A stretch of 5,254 nucleotides of DNA from Flectobacillus sp. (lineage in GTDB: Bacteria; Bacteroidota; Bacteroidia; Cytophagales; Spirosomataceae). A program made the translations under genes and the position numbers. Shown here piece by piece: positions 1-5,254 of the stretch. The stretch spans positions 1 to 5,254 of the forward strand of contig JARXAV010000279.1 in NCBI GenBank assembly GCA_029865665.1. The letters are read 5' to 3'. Position 1 is the stretch's first letter, and each line of letters starts with the position of its first letter. The notes below the pieces were generated by a model. It searched no databases and was not told the DNA's origin. It saw nothing but the letters and a program-made list of their open reading frames with translations.

Positions 1-211
1 GAAAAAGTTGATTGATGGCAATTTAATTAGCTTTCATCTCCGAAAAACCAATATGGATTATTGCCAAGAATTAAAAAAATCGACGGTGTATGATTCTTTT
101 TATAACTGTACGCAGTTTTATAATTACGTGTGGTTTGGGGAGTTTTCCATCAATCAAGAAATATACAATAGGGTAAAGGCAACTTTCAATGAATTATTGG
201 TAAAACTATGA
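1..211 (+). CDS. DUF4129 domain-containing protein, C-terminal end (5' partial)
   Basis: This is the C-terminal 69 residues of a protein that begins outside the window. The reading frame is open to the left edge, with the first full codon at position 2. The TTG at position 8 could be read as a start but is internal. The tail matches the end of DUF4129 proteins: a K-T-N-x-D-Y block (KTNMDYCQEL), then a helical segment with YNYVWFGEF, where the family typically has Y-V-W-Y-G-x-F. DUF4129 proteins are usually membrane-anchored, and this C-terminal part is expected to be soluble and helical. The stop codon TGA overlaps the next gene's start as ATGA, which implies translational coupling. DUF4129 genes commonly sit just upstream of DUF4350, moxR and DUF58 genes, as here. 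The biochemical function is unknown. Family assignment rests on the tail alone plus gene order. Confidence 0.82.
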   Translation, partial: KKLIDGNLISFHLRKTNMDYCQELKKSTVYDSFYNCTQFYNYVWFGEFSINQEIYNRVKATFNELLVKL

Positions 212-1461
212 ATAAACGAATTTTAATTGCCTTACTAGCCAGTATTGTACTCGTTTCAATTATCTACCTGATTGAAAGCAAACAAGGTAAAAAGAAGCAC
301 CTTTTTTATAGCAATTTAACTTACACAAATCAGACTTATCACCCTTATGATACCAAGTTTTGTTATGAGCAGTTTCTGAAAAAAGCAAGTAAAGGATATG
401 AAGTAAATGACGAAACGCCTAATGAAGAAAATACTCATTTACAGGGTTCTGGAAAGTTGTGGGTTATTGTTTCTCCGTATTTTTTACCCAATCAAGAAGA
501 AATCAATAAAGTACTCGATTTTGCAAAGTCGGGCAATAACGTCTATATCAGTGCCTTTAGTATTTCTCCAATGCTGTTTGAGTCGCTTTTGGGAGAAAGC
601 AAATGGGAGGGTTTTGGCGAAGAGGAGAATGTATTTCCGCCAAGAATCACAAGTGATTCCTTGTCAATCATCTGGCGAGATTCTACTCGATATGCCAAAT
701 ATACCTATCCTGGCATAGACCCAAGTTCGATTGTTGACCCTGTTCTACGGGAGTTGGGTACTCATAAGGCTGGTTTTGAAGATGAATTCGGGCTGAGAAC
801 ACTCATTCAATATCCCACGGGCAAAGGGAATATCTATATTCAATTACGCCCAATTACGATGAGTAATTATTTTTTGTTGCACAAAAAAAATTATCAATAC
901 TTGAATCAGCTTTTGGGTATCATGGATATTCAACACAAAAAAGTGATTTGGGATTCCTTTTATCAGAAATATGAAAATCAACGTCCAGAACCTCCGATGG
1001 ATAATAAGGTAGGTGAAAGTTTTTTCTGGAAAGCCATTCAAAAACATCCACCGCTACTTTGGGCTATTTGGACGTTTATTATCGGGTCGGGCTTATTCAT
1101 GCTAGTCAATTTTCGTCGAATAGTAGCACCCGTTCCAATAATTCCAGAAGTGACTAATAATTCCTTGTCGTTTGTGAAAGCACTAAGTGGTTTATATTGG
1201 CTAAAACAAGACCATAAAAAGATTGCTAGTAAAATTACGCTGCAATTTAATGAGTACTTACTGGCAAATTATAGGATATATCCCAAAGATATTACGATGG
1301 AAAATGTCGAGAAAATCGCTCAAAAAACGCTGAGAAATCAGGACGAAATTGCACAAATTATCAATTACATAACGTCCATCGAACAATCGGAAACCATCGC
1401 AAAATCAACCCTAATAGATTTTTATCAACAGGTTTATCTTTTTATTCGGGCAAAGAAATAA
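208..1461 (+). CDS. DUF4350 domain-containing membrane protein
   Basis: This 417-residue protein fits the DUF4350 family found in Bacteroidota moxR operons. A membrane segment spans about residues 4-22. The extracytoplasmic DUF4350 domain follows at about 35-215, with the HPYDTK block at 45-50 and the strand-turn-helix WVIVSPYFLPNQEEI (85-99) followed by a G-N-N-V-Y-I-S-A strand. A second membrane segment lies at about 282-301. A charged helical tail of about 115 residues ends the protein and should lie in the cytoplasm. DUF4350 is related to glutamine-amidotransferase-like folds also seen in GldG-type ABC auxiliary proteins, but I see no catalytic triad, so a binding or scaffold role is more likely. 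The ATG overlaps the upstream stop codon, which fixes the start. The moxR gene follows after 33 bp. It probably displays a sensing domain outside the membrane and contacts MoxR or DUF58 inside; that partner assignment is inference. Confidence 0.87.
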   Translation: MNKRILIALLASIVLVSIIYLIESKQGKKKHLFYSNLTYTNQTYHPYDTKFCYEQFLKKASKGYEVNDETPNEENTHLQGSGKLWVIVSPYFLPNQEEINKVLDFAKSGNNVYISAFSISPMLFESLLGESKWEGFGEEENVFPPRITSDSLSIIWRDSTRYAKYTYPGIDPSSIVDPVLRELGTHKAGFEDEFGLRTLIQYPTGKGNIYIQLRPITMSNYFLLHKKNYQYLNQLLGIMDIQHKKVIWDSFYQKYENQRPEPPMDNKVGESFFWKAIQKHPPLLWAIWTFIIGSGLFMLVNFRRIVAPVPIIPEVTNNSLSFVKALSGLYWLKQDHKKIASKITLQFNEYLLANYRIYPKDITMENVEKIAQKTLRNQDEIAQIINYITSIEQSETIAKSTLIDFYQQVYLFIRAKK

Positions 1462-1494
1462 TCATATTCACCTCATTTAATTAGCATTTTAAAC

Positions 1495-2478
1495 ATGGAG
1501 CAGAAACCAGAAATTTTTGAAAATAGAGTAGATTTAAGTGGATTAGCACAAACCGTGAAAGCGATAAAAGAGGAGTTGGCAAAAGTAATTGTTGGACAAG
1601 ACGAAACCATTGAATTGCTTGTAGTCAGTATGTTATGTGGGGGGCATGTACTACTTGAAGGTGTGCCAGGAGTAGCTAAAACCCTGACCGCAAAGCTATT
1701 GGCTCAAACCTTAGACGTGTCCTTTAAACGGATTCAGTTTACACCCGATTTGATGCCTTCGGATATATTAGGAACGTCGGTTTTTAATCCTAAACTCTTG
1801 GAGTTTGAATATAAAAAAGGACCAATTTTTAGTAATTTAATTTTGATAGATGAAGTAAACCGTTCTCCTGCAAAAACACAATCGGCTTTGTTTGAATTGA
1901 TGGAAGAACATCAAGTTACGATTGACGGGCAAAGCTATCCGATGCACCAACCCTTTATGGTATTGGCTACCCAAAATCCAATTGAGCAAGAAGGAACGTA
2001 TCGTTTGCCCGAAGCTCAGTTAGATCGTTTCTTTATGAAAATTTCGGTAGGTTATCCCAATGAATTAGAAGAAATTACGATGCTCCAAAAGTTCAATTAC
2101 CATGTGCAGAAAGAAGTTACGAGAGGAGTAGCGACGGTATTGACGGCTGAAAATTTAATAGGCTTAAAGAAGATTATTTCAAGTATTATCATGGAAGATC
2201 ACCTCTTGAAATACATCGTAACCCTAATTCAAGCAACTCGAAATCATAAACAAATTGAATTGGGGGCATCTCCACGAGCATCCATTGCCTTAATGCACGC
2301 AGCTAAAGGAACTGCGGCGATTCAAGGACGAGATTTTGTGATTCCAGAGGATATTAAATCAGTAGGAAAAGCGATTTTACGCCATCGAATTATCTTAACT
2401 GCCGAAACAGAAATGGAGGGGATTTCAGCAGACGAAGTATTAACGGATTTATTTGCTTCAATCGAAATACCACGATAA
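1495..2478 (+). CDS. MoxR-family AAA+ ATPase
   Basis: This 327-residue protein is a full-length MoxR-type AAA+ ATPase (AAA_3 core plus C-terminal lid), a cytoplasmic chaperone-like enzyme thought to remodel or activate von Willebrand A-domain partners using ATP. The Walker A motif is GVPGVAKT at 56-63, with the G-x4-A-K-T form usual in MoxR. Walker B is LILIDE at 115-120, followed by V-N-R. Sensor 1 is ATQN at 158-161, ahead of a conserved E-x-x-G-T-Y block. The LPEAQLDRF motif at 171-179 carries the candidate arginine finger R178. Sensor 2 is GASPRA at 257-262, with R261. All nucleotide-handling residues are intact, so it should be active. The ATG at 1495 gives the standard N-terminus, with the VIVGQ helix at 31-35. 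Its stop codon shares one base with the DUF58 start, pointing to co-translation with its likely partner. Confidence 0.96.
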   Translation: MEQKPEIFENRVDLSGLAQTVKAIKEELAKVIVGQDETIELLVVSMLCGGHVLLEGVPGVAKTLTAKLLAQTLDVSFKRIQFTPDLMPSDILGTSVFNPKLLEFEYKKGPIFSNLILIDEVNRSPAKTQSALFELMEEHQVTIDGQSYPMHQPFMVLATQNPIEQEGTYRLPEAQLDRFFMKISVGYPNELEEITMLQKFNYHVQKEVTRGVATVLTAENLIGLKKIISSIIMEDHLLKYIVTLIQATRNHKQIELGASPRASIALMHAAKGTAAIQGRDFVIPEDIKSVGKAILRHRIILTAETEMEGISADEVLTDLFASIEIPR

Positions 2479-3815
2479 TGAATTTTATAAAAGCATTTTA
2501 TCTTACCAAAAATACCTTTATTCTACTAGGCATCTGTGTCGGATTATTTAGTTTTGGCTTGTTGCACAACCTGTTTTTTATAATGGGGAAACTGCTCTTG
2601 CTAGGTCTTTGTGTGGCGGTTTTTATAGAAATTATCGTTTTATTTCGAGTAAAACAGCCACTTTTGGTTAGTAGAAAAGTCCCTATTCGCTTGAGTAATG
2701 GGGATACAAATGCTGTGACCTTATTTTTTGAAAATGTAACTACTTTATCTTTTCAATTAACCATTCAAGAAGATTTTCCTGAGCAGTTTCAACTAAGAAA
2801 TTGGAAGAAAATAACGGTGTCTAAAGCAGGTGAAAAAACGGCATACAGTTATTCCATCTTTCCCAAAACTAGAGGCTTATATCATTGGGGCGACTGTCAC
2901 CTCTTGATTCAGTTATTTTCATATAGCTTGGTAGCTAAAAAATCGACCTATCATTTTGAACAATCAGTGGCTTGCTATCCTTCTTTTGACCAATTTAATC
3001 GCATTCCCTTAAAGACGATTGTAGCTAATTTTCATGATAATACCAGTAATAATTTAGTTAGAAAAATTGGGCAAAGTCTTGAATTTGAGCAAATTAAAGA
3101 GTATTCACGAGAAGACGATTATCGTCATATTAACTGGAAAGCAAGTGCCAAAAGAGGGCAATTGATGCTCAATCAATATCAAGAAGAGCGAAGCCAAGAT
3201 ATTTATTGCATTTTGGATATGGGACGTTCTATGAAAATGCCCTTTTACCAACAGTCACTGTTAGACTATGCCATTAATGCCAGTTTAGCCCTTTCTAAAA
3301 CGGTTATTTCGATGCAAGACAAAGCTGGAATTGTAGGTTTATCCCACGACCAATGCCAGTTTTTACCAGCCCGAAAAGATTTTAAACAGTTCGGTAAAAT
3401 CAATGATTTTCTGTACAATATCAAAACAGATTACCTGGAAGCCGACTATGAATTATTGTACAAATTTGCTCGTGTTAATATCAAACAGCGAAGTTTATTA
3501 GTGATTTTTACCAATTTTGATTCTGTCAATTCTTTGCATAGACAAATGCCTTATTTGAAAGCCCTTTCAAAATATCATTTGCTGCTCGTCGTCTTTTTTG
3601 AGAATGCAGAAGTGGCACAATATGTACAAGAAAAGGCAGAAGATTTAAAAGAAATTTACAGCAAAACCATTGCCCAAAGTCTTCTTAATCAACACAAATT
3701 AATCTGTAAAGAATTGCATAAATACAGTATTTTGAGTTTGTTGGTACAACCTCAAAATTTAAGTATGGAAACGATTAATAAATTTGTGGAAATAAAGAGA
3801 AAAAATCTAATTTAA
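2478..3815 (+). CDS. DUF58 domain-containing protein with vWA-like domain
   Basis: This 445-residue protein is a DUF58 family member, the usual genetic partner of MoxR ATPases. Two hydrophobic segments at about 12-31 and 33-56 form a membrane hairpin. A beta-rich middle region follows at about 60-170. The DUF58 signature lies at about 201-227: F-E-Q-I-K-E-Y, then R-E-D-D-Y-R-H-I-N-W-K-A-S-A-K-R-G. The vWA-like domain starts at about 241. Its first metal-site motif is D-M-G-R-S (247-251), so the middle serine of D-x-S-x-S is glycine. A TNFD block lies at 345-348. The D-x-G-R-x-M form seems usual for Bacteroidota members, so the metal site may be weak or absent. The start overlaps the moxR stop codon by one base. 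Likely role: membrane-anchored substrate or adaptor of MoxR in cell-envelope or stress functions; no specific pathway can be read from the sequence. Confidence 0.93.
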   Translation: MNFIKAFYLTKNTFILLGICVGLFSFGLLHNLFFIMGKLLLLGLCVAVFIEIIVLFRVKQPLLVSRKVPIRLSNGDTNAVTLFFENVTTLSFQLTIQEDFPEQFQLRNWKKITVSKAGEKTAYSYSIFPKTRGLYHWGDCHLLIQLFSYSLVAKKSTYHFEQSVACYPSFDQFNRIPLKTIVANFHDNTSNNLVRKIGQSLEFEQIKEYSREDDYRHINWKASAKRGQLMLNQYQEERSQDIYCILDMGRSMKMPFYQQSLLDYAINASLALSKTVISMQDKAGIVGLSHDQCQFLPARKDFKQFGKINDFLYNIKTDYLEADYELLYKFARVNIKQRSLLVIFTNFDSVNSLHRQMPYLKALSKYHLLLVVFFENAEVAQYVQEKAEDLKEIYSKTIAQSLLNQHKLICKELHKYSILSLLVQPQNLSMETINKFVEIKRKNLI

Positions 3816-3832
3816 CACGTTACACTTCTGGC

Positions 3833-3879
3833 ATATCATACAAAATAGCAATTGCCTATTTTGTATGATATTTTCTTTT
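3833..3879 (+). terminator. Rho-independent terminator of the moxR-DUF58 operon, overlapping the araC 3' end
   Basis: A perfect 16-bp inverted repeat (3833-3848 with 3856-3871) encloses a 7-nt loop, CAATTGC. The plus strand then reads TTTT-C-TTTT at 3871-3879. It begins 17 bases after the DUF58 stop codon. The T-rich tail directly follows the stem only on the plus strand, so it should mainly end the operon transcript. On the minus strand the same hairpin forms but is followed by a mixed sequence; a T-run appears only about 25 bases further on, so termination of the araC-type transcript there is less certain. Confidence 0.85.
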
Positions 3880-4725
3880 ATACTCCAGTGGTGTAATTCC
3901 AGTAACCTTTTTAAAATGACGATAAAAATTAGAAACGTTATTAAAACCACAGTCAAAACAAATCACTTCGGTTGGTAATTTATCTTCTACCAAAGCCCTA
4001 CACGCATGACTAATTCTAATTTCAATCAAGAAATCATAATACGTTTTTTTCGTCATCAACTTAAAATAACGACAAAAAGAAGTGACGCTCAAATTACTAA
4101 TTGCCGAAATCTCCTCTAAGGTAATGTCTTTTTTATAGTTCGATAAGGTGTAATTACATACCTTATTTAAGCGAATCGTATCGGTTTCGTTGGATTGGTA
4201 AAAGGCTTGTCCACGAGCAATGGTTTCATAGTCGCTAGTTTCCGCCAATAGATGCAAGATAGAAACCATGAGAGCTATGCGTTCTAGATTTTTAGCTTGT
4301 GGAATGGCTTTCAGTAAATGAGTCAGTCGTTCTCTCGTTTCTCCAACAATGATTAATCCGCTTTTTGCTCGTTCATAGAGTTTTGGCAAGAGATATGCTT
4401 CAGGCAGATTAATTAATCCCTTACCCAAGCAGTCAGGTAAAAATTGTATAACGACCGCTTCCACTTTTAAATCTGGGTCGTTCTGAAAATACTCTTCCTT
4501 GCAACGCCAAGTATGTGGAAGATTCTCGCCAACCAATACAATTTCTCCATGAGAAAAATTGCTGATGTTATCTCCAATAAAGCGAACGCCCTCTCCACGA
4601 ATAATGTAATGTAGCTCTAATTCAGGGTGATAATGCCAAATTCCTCCGAAGTTGGGTCTAACGTCGTGACGGATACTAAATGAGCTTTCTAATTTAACAG
4701 GTACTTTCTGAAAGAGTGGTTTCAT
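3856..4725 (-). CDS. AraC-family transcriptional regulator with N-terminal cupin domain
   Basis: This 289-residue protein has the two-part layout of ligand-responsive AraC regulators. The N-terminal cupin-like sensor covers about residues 10-100. It shows W-H-Y-H-P-E-L-E-L-H at 30-39, a G-E block at 60-61, and L-P-H-T-W at 69-73, positions where such domains bind a small ligand, often a sugar. A helical linker leads to the C-terminal DNA-binding domain at about 183-285. There the first helix-turn-helix begins ITLEEISAISNLS (201-213) and continues F-C-R-Y-F-K. The second contains A-C-R-A-L, then V-I-C-F-D-C-G-F-N-N-V-S-N-F-Y-R-H-F-K (254-272) and ends G-I-T-P-L-E-Y-K-R-K. These are strong family hallmarks. 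The start at 4725 gives a normal full-length N-terminus and there is no Shine-Dalgarno. It converges on the moxR operon and diverges from the gene at 5183, its likeliest target. The ligand is unknown; a sugar is inferred. Confidence 0.94.
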   Translation of the reverse strand: MKPLFQKVPVKLESSFSIRHDVRPNFGGIWHYHPELELHYIIRGEGVRFIGDNISNFSHGEIVLVGENLPHTWRCKEEYFQNDPDLKVEAVVIQFLPDCLGKGLINLPEAYLLPKLYERAKSGLIIVGETRERLTHLLKAIPQAKNLERIALMVSILHLLAETSDYETIARGQAFYQSNETDTIRLNKVCNYTLSNYKKDITLEEISAISNLSVTSFCRYFKLMTKKTYYDFLIEIRISHACRALVEDKLPTEVICFDCGFNNVSNFYRHFKKVTGITPLEYKRKYHTK

Positions 4726-4787
4726 ATTACAAGTATTTTAACAAAAAAATGAATGTTTTTTTAATTCTAAAATCTCTAAAAAAGGTA

Positions 4788-4795
4788 CAAAAATA
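4788..4795 (-). promoter_or_regulatory. Candidate -7 promoter element for the AraC-family gene
   Basis: Read on the minus strand this is TATTTTTG, a match to the Bacteroidota -7 consensus TAnnTTTG, about 62 bases upstream of the araC-type start codon. No TTTG -33 element sits at the usual spacing of about 19 bases, so the promoter may be weak or need an activator. A long repeat arm (4793-4811) starts inside this element and fills the upstream spacer, where a bound regulator would affect initiation. Confidence 0.35.
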
Positions 4796-4878
4796 TCCAA
4801 CTATGTAGGATTTATACTTTCAGAATTCAAATATAACGATTCTTATTTTATTTATGACAATATCCTACACTAAGTTGG
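4793..4878. repeat. Paired 17-19 bp repeat, possible AraC-type operator
   Basis: Two related sites lie at 4793-4809 and 4860-4878, starting 67 bp apart. Read on the same strand, both start ATATCC and end ACTATGTAGG or ACTAAGTTGG, with one or three bases between the blocks. They also form an inverted repeat: CCAACT (4797-4802) pairs with AGTTGG (4873-4878), and GTAGGAT (4805-4811) with ATCCTAC (4862-4868). The left site abuts the candidate araC promoter. Spaced repeats of this size suit a dimeric AraC-family protein that bridges or loops DNA. The repeats are directly visible; the operator role is inference. Confidence 0.5.
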
Positions 4879-4937
4879 TAAAAAAATGCACAAAAAAGGA
4901 CACTCAAATAGTGAAATTTGTATCATAAATAGAATTT

Positions 4938-5008
4938 CTTTTAGATGGTATGATGAAAAAATACTATATCATACCTAATTTTTCATATACAAGATACCAT
5001 TAAAGAAG
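4938..5008. repeat. GGTAT inverted-repeat cluster with two competing hairpins
   Basis: GGTATGAT at 4947-4954 pairs perfectly with ATCATACC at 4968-4975 (8 bp, 13-nt loop, plus a possible G-T pair). The overlapping ATGGTAT at 4945-4951 also pairs with ATACCAT at 4994-5000, with partial extension outward through T-rich and A-rich flanks. The two stems share the left arm and cannot form together. Five T residues (4979-4983) follow the first stem, giving it a weak terminator-like look on the plus strand. It could equally be a protein-binding site with three GGTAT copies. Function unknown. Confidence 0.45.
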
Positions 5009-5011
5009 TGA

Positions 5012-5040
5012 TTTGTAATTACTAAAAACTAGTAAGTTAT
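5012..5040 (+). promoter_or_regulatory. Weak candidate promoter with embedded palindrome, upstream of the 5183 gene
   Basis: TTTG at 5012-5015 is followed after 17 bases by TAAGTTAT at 5033-5040, a partial match to the Bacteroidota -33/-7 pattern TTTG and TAnnTTTG; the spacing is a little short and the last positions do not fit. Between them lies a perfect palindrome, TTACTA-AAAAC-TAGTAA (5019-5035), whose right end overlaps the -7-like element. This would leave a leader of roughly 135 bases before the start codon at 5183. It is offered as a candidate only. Confidence 0.25.
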
Positions 5041-5182
5041 TGATTGTTAAATAGTTGTATTTTATTTTCTTAGAAATAATTCTGTTTTGACTTGATAATA
5101 TCGTTGGGAGAAAGTGATAGAGAGTAAAAAGTACACAATAATGCAAAAACCTATCATCATAAATAGAGCGAAATAATAAAAA

Positions 5183-5254
5183 ATGAGCATAAATAATACA
5201 AAAGAGATCATTCTTGTTGCTAGTGGAGATTTACGCCTTTCGGCTAATCAAAGT
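5183..5254 (+). CDS. Start of a gene, possible fucose isomerase-like protein (3' partial)
   Basis: The first 24 codons of a gene run to the right edge. The peptide is MSINNTKEIILVASGDLRLS followed by ANQS. An in-frame TAA at 5177-5179 lies just before the ATG, so the start cannot be further upstream. The A-rich stretch before the ATG is typical of Bacteroidota translation starts. The strand I-I-L-V-A-S-G-D followed by L-R-L-S-A-N-Q resembles, from memory, the N-terminus of proteins annotated as L-fucose isomerase-like, in which a C-W-P-A-Q block often follows; that block would lie just past the edge. The fragment reads as a natural alpha/beta N-terminus, and base composition rises in GC here as in real genes. 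It points away from the AraC-type gene, which fits control of sugar metabolism. The coding call is fairly secure; the product is tentative. Confidence 0.6.
   Translation, partial: MSINNTKEIILVASGDLRLSANQS

Larger units (their letters stand above)
4726..5182. other. Long divergent intergenic region, AT-rich, no convincing gene
   Basis: This 457-bp stretch separates the minus-strand AraC-type gene from the plus-strand gene at 5183. It is very AT-rich, with many stop codons in all frames. The longest plus-strand ATG frames seen are 24 codons (4854-4928) and 17 codons (4950-5003), neither resembling a known protein. No tRNA, rRNA or recognised riboswitch fold is apparent. What it does hold is a set of repeats and weak promoter-like elements, listed separately. 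It is longer than two simple promoters need, which fits a regulated divergent control region. Confidence 0.7.

Noticed and set aside
407..718. A 103-codon open frame on the plus strand inside the DUF4350 gene
   Set aside because: It lies wholly within a well-supported gene in another frame, and its translation is rich in Cys, Arg and Ser with no family resemblance.
844..1047. A 67-codon minus-strand open frame opposite the DUF4350 gene
   Set aside because: It is antisense to a real gene, has no recognisable domain and no start-site context; its hydrophobic look comes from A/T-rich codons on the other strand.
1462..1494. The 33-bp gap before the moxR gene, considered as a separate promoter
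   Set aside because: No -33/-7 elements or hairpin fit in it; an ordinary operon gap explains it.
4854..4928. A 24-codon plus-strand ORF in the intergenic region
   Set aside because: It overlaps the right operator-like repeat, is Lys/Thr-rich as expected from AT-rich noncoding DNA, and has no supporting evidence.
4950..5003. A 17-codon ORF starting ATG-ATG over the hairpin cluster, considered as a leader peptide
   Set aside because: There is no run of a regulatory amino acid, and the hairpin order does not allow classical attenuation because the alternative arm follows the T-run.
4923..5167. An 11-nt direct repeat TCATAAATAGA at 4923-4933 and 5157-5167, considered as an attachment site or insertion scar
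   Set aside because: It is short and AT-rich, and nothing between the copies looks mobile.
5114..5176. A 20-codon GTG-started frame preceded by GGGAG, ending just before the 5183 gene
   Set aside because: The Shine-Dalgarno-like GGGAG is not meaningful in a Bacteroidota genome, and the peptide has no recognisable features.

Overview
The window most likely comes from a Bacteroidota chromosome, probably a Cytophagales-type bacterium. The base composition is AT-rich, the start codons lack Shine-Dalgarno sequences, one candidate promoter carries the Bacteroidota TAnnTTTG element, and the protein families occur in an order familiar from this phylum. Placement below phylum is a guess.

Positions 1-3815 hold the end of a tightly packed plus-strand operon. 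It runs DUF4129 C-terminus (cut by the left edge), DUF4350 membrane protein, MoxR-family AAA+ ATPase, DUF58 protein with a von Willebrand A-like domain. The first pair overlaps by ATGA, the last pair by one base, and the middle gap is only 33 bp. This is the conserved MoxR/DUF58/DUF4350/DUF4129 module. MoxR is thought to act as a chaperone-like ATPase with the DUF58 protein as its partner, beside two membrane-anchored proteins. The biochemical role of this version is unknown. The operon ends in a strong hairpin with a T-rich tail at 3833-3879.

A convergent minus-strand gene at 3856-4725 encodes an AraC-family regulator with an N-terminal cupin sensor. Its last four codons and stop codon form one arm of the operon terminator hairpin.

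The 457-bp divergent region at 4726-5182 has no convincing gene but holds several repeats. A pair of related 17-19 bp sites lies about 67 bp apart, one of them abutting the candidate araC promoter. There is a cluster of GGTAT inverted repeats with competing hairpins, and a perfect TTACTA-N5-TAGTAA palindrome inside a weak candidate promoter for the rightward gene. This layout suggests, but does not prove, control by the AraC-type protein.

From 5183 to the right edge are the first 24 codons of another gene. Its N-terminus resembles proteins annotated as fucose isomerase-like, so the AraC protein may regulate a divergent sugar-use operon. I found no RNA genes, insertion sequences, CRISPR arrays or clearly new biological system. 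The most original signals are the regulatory repeats in the divergent region.
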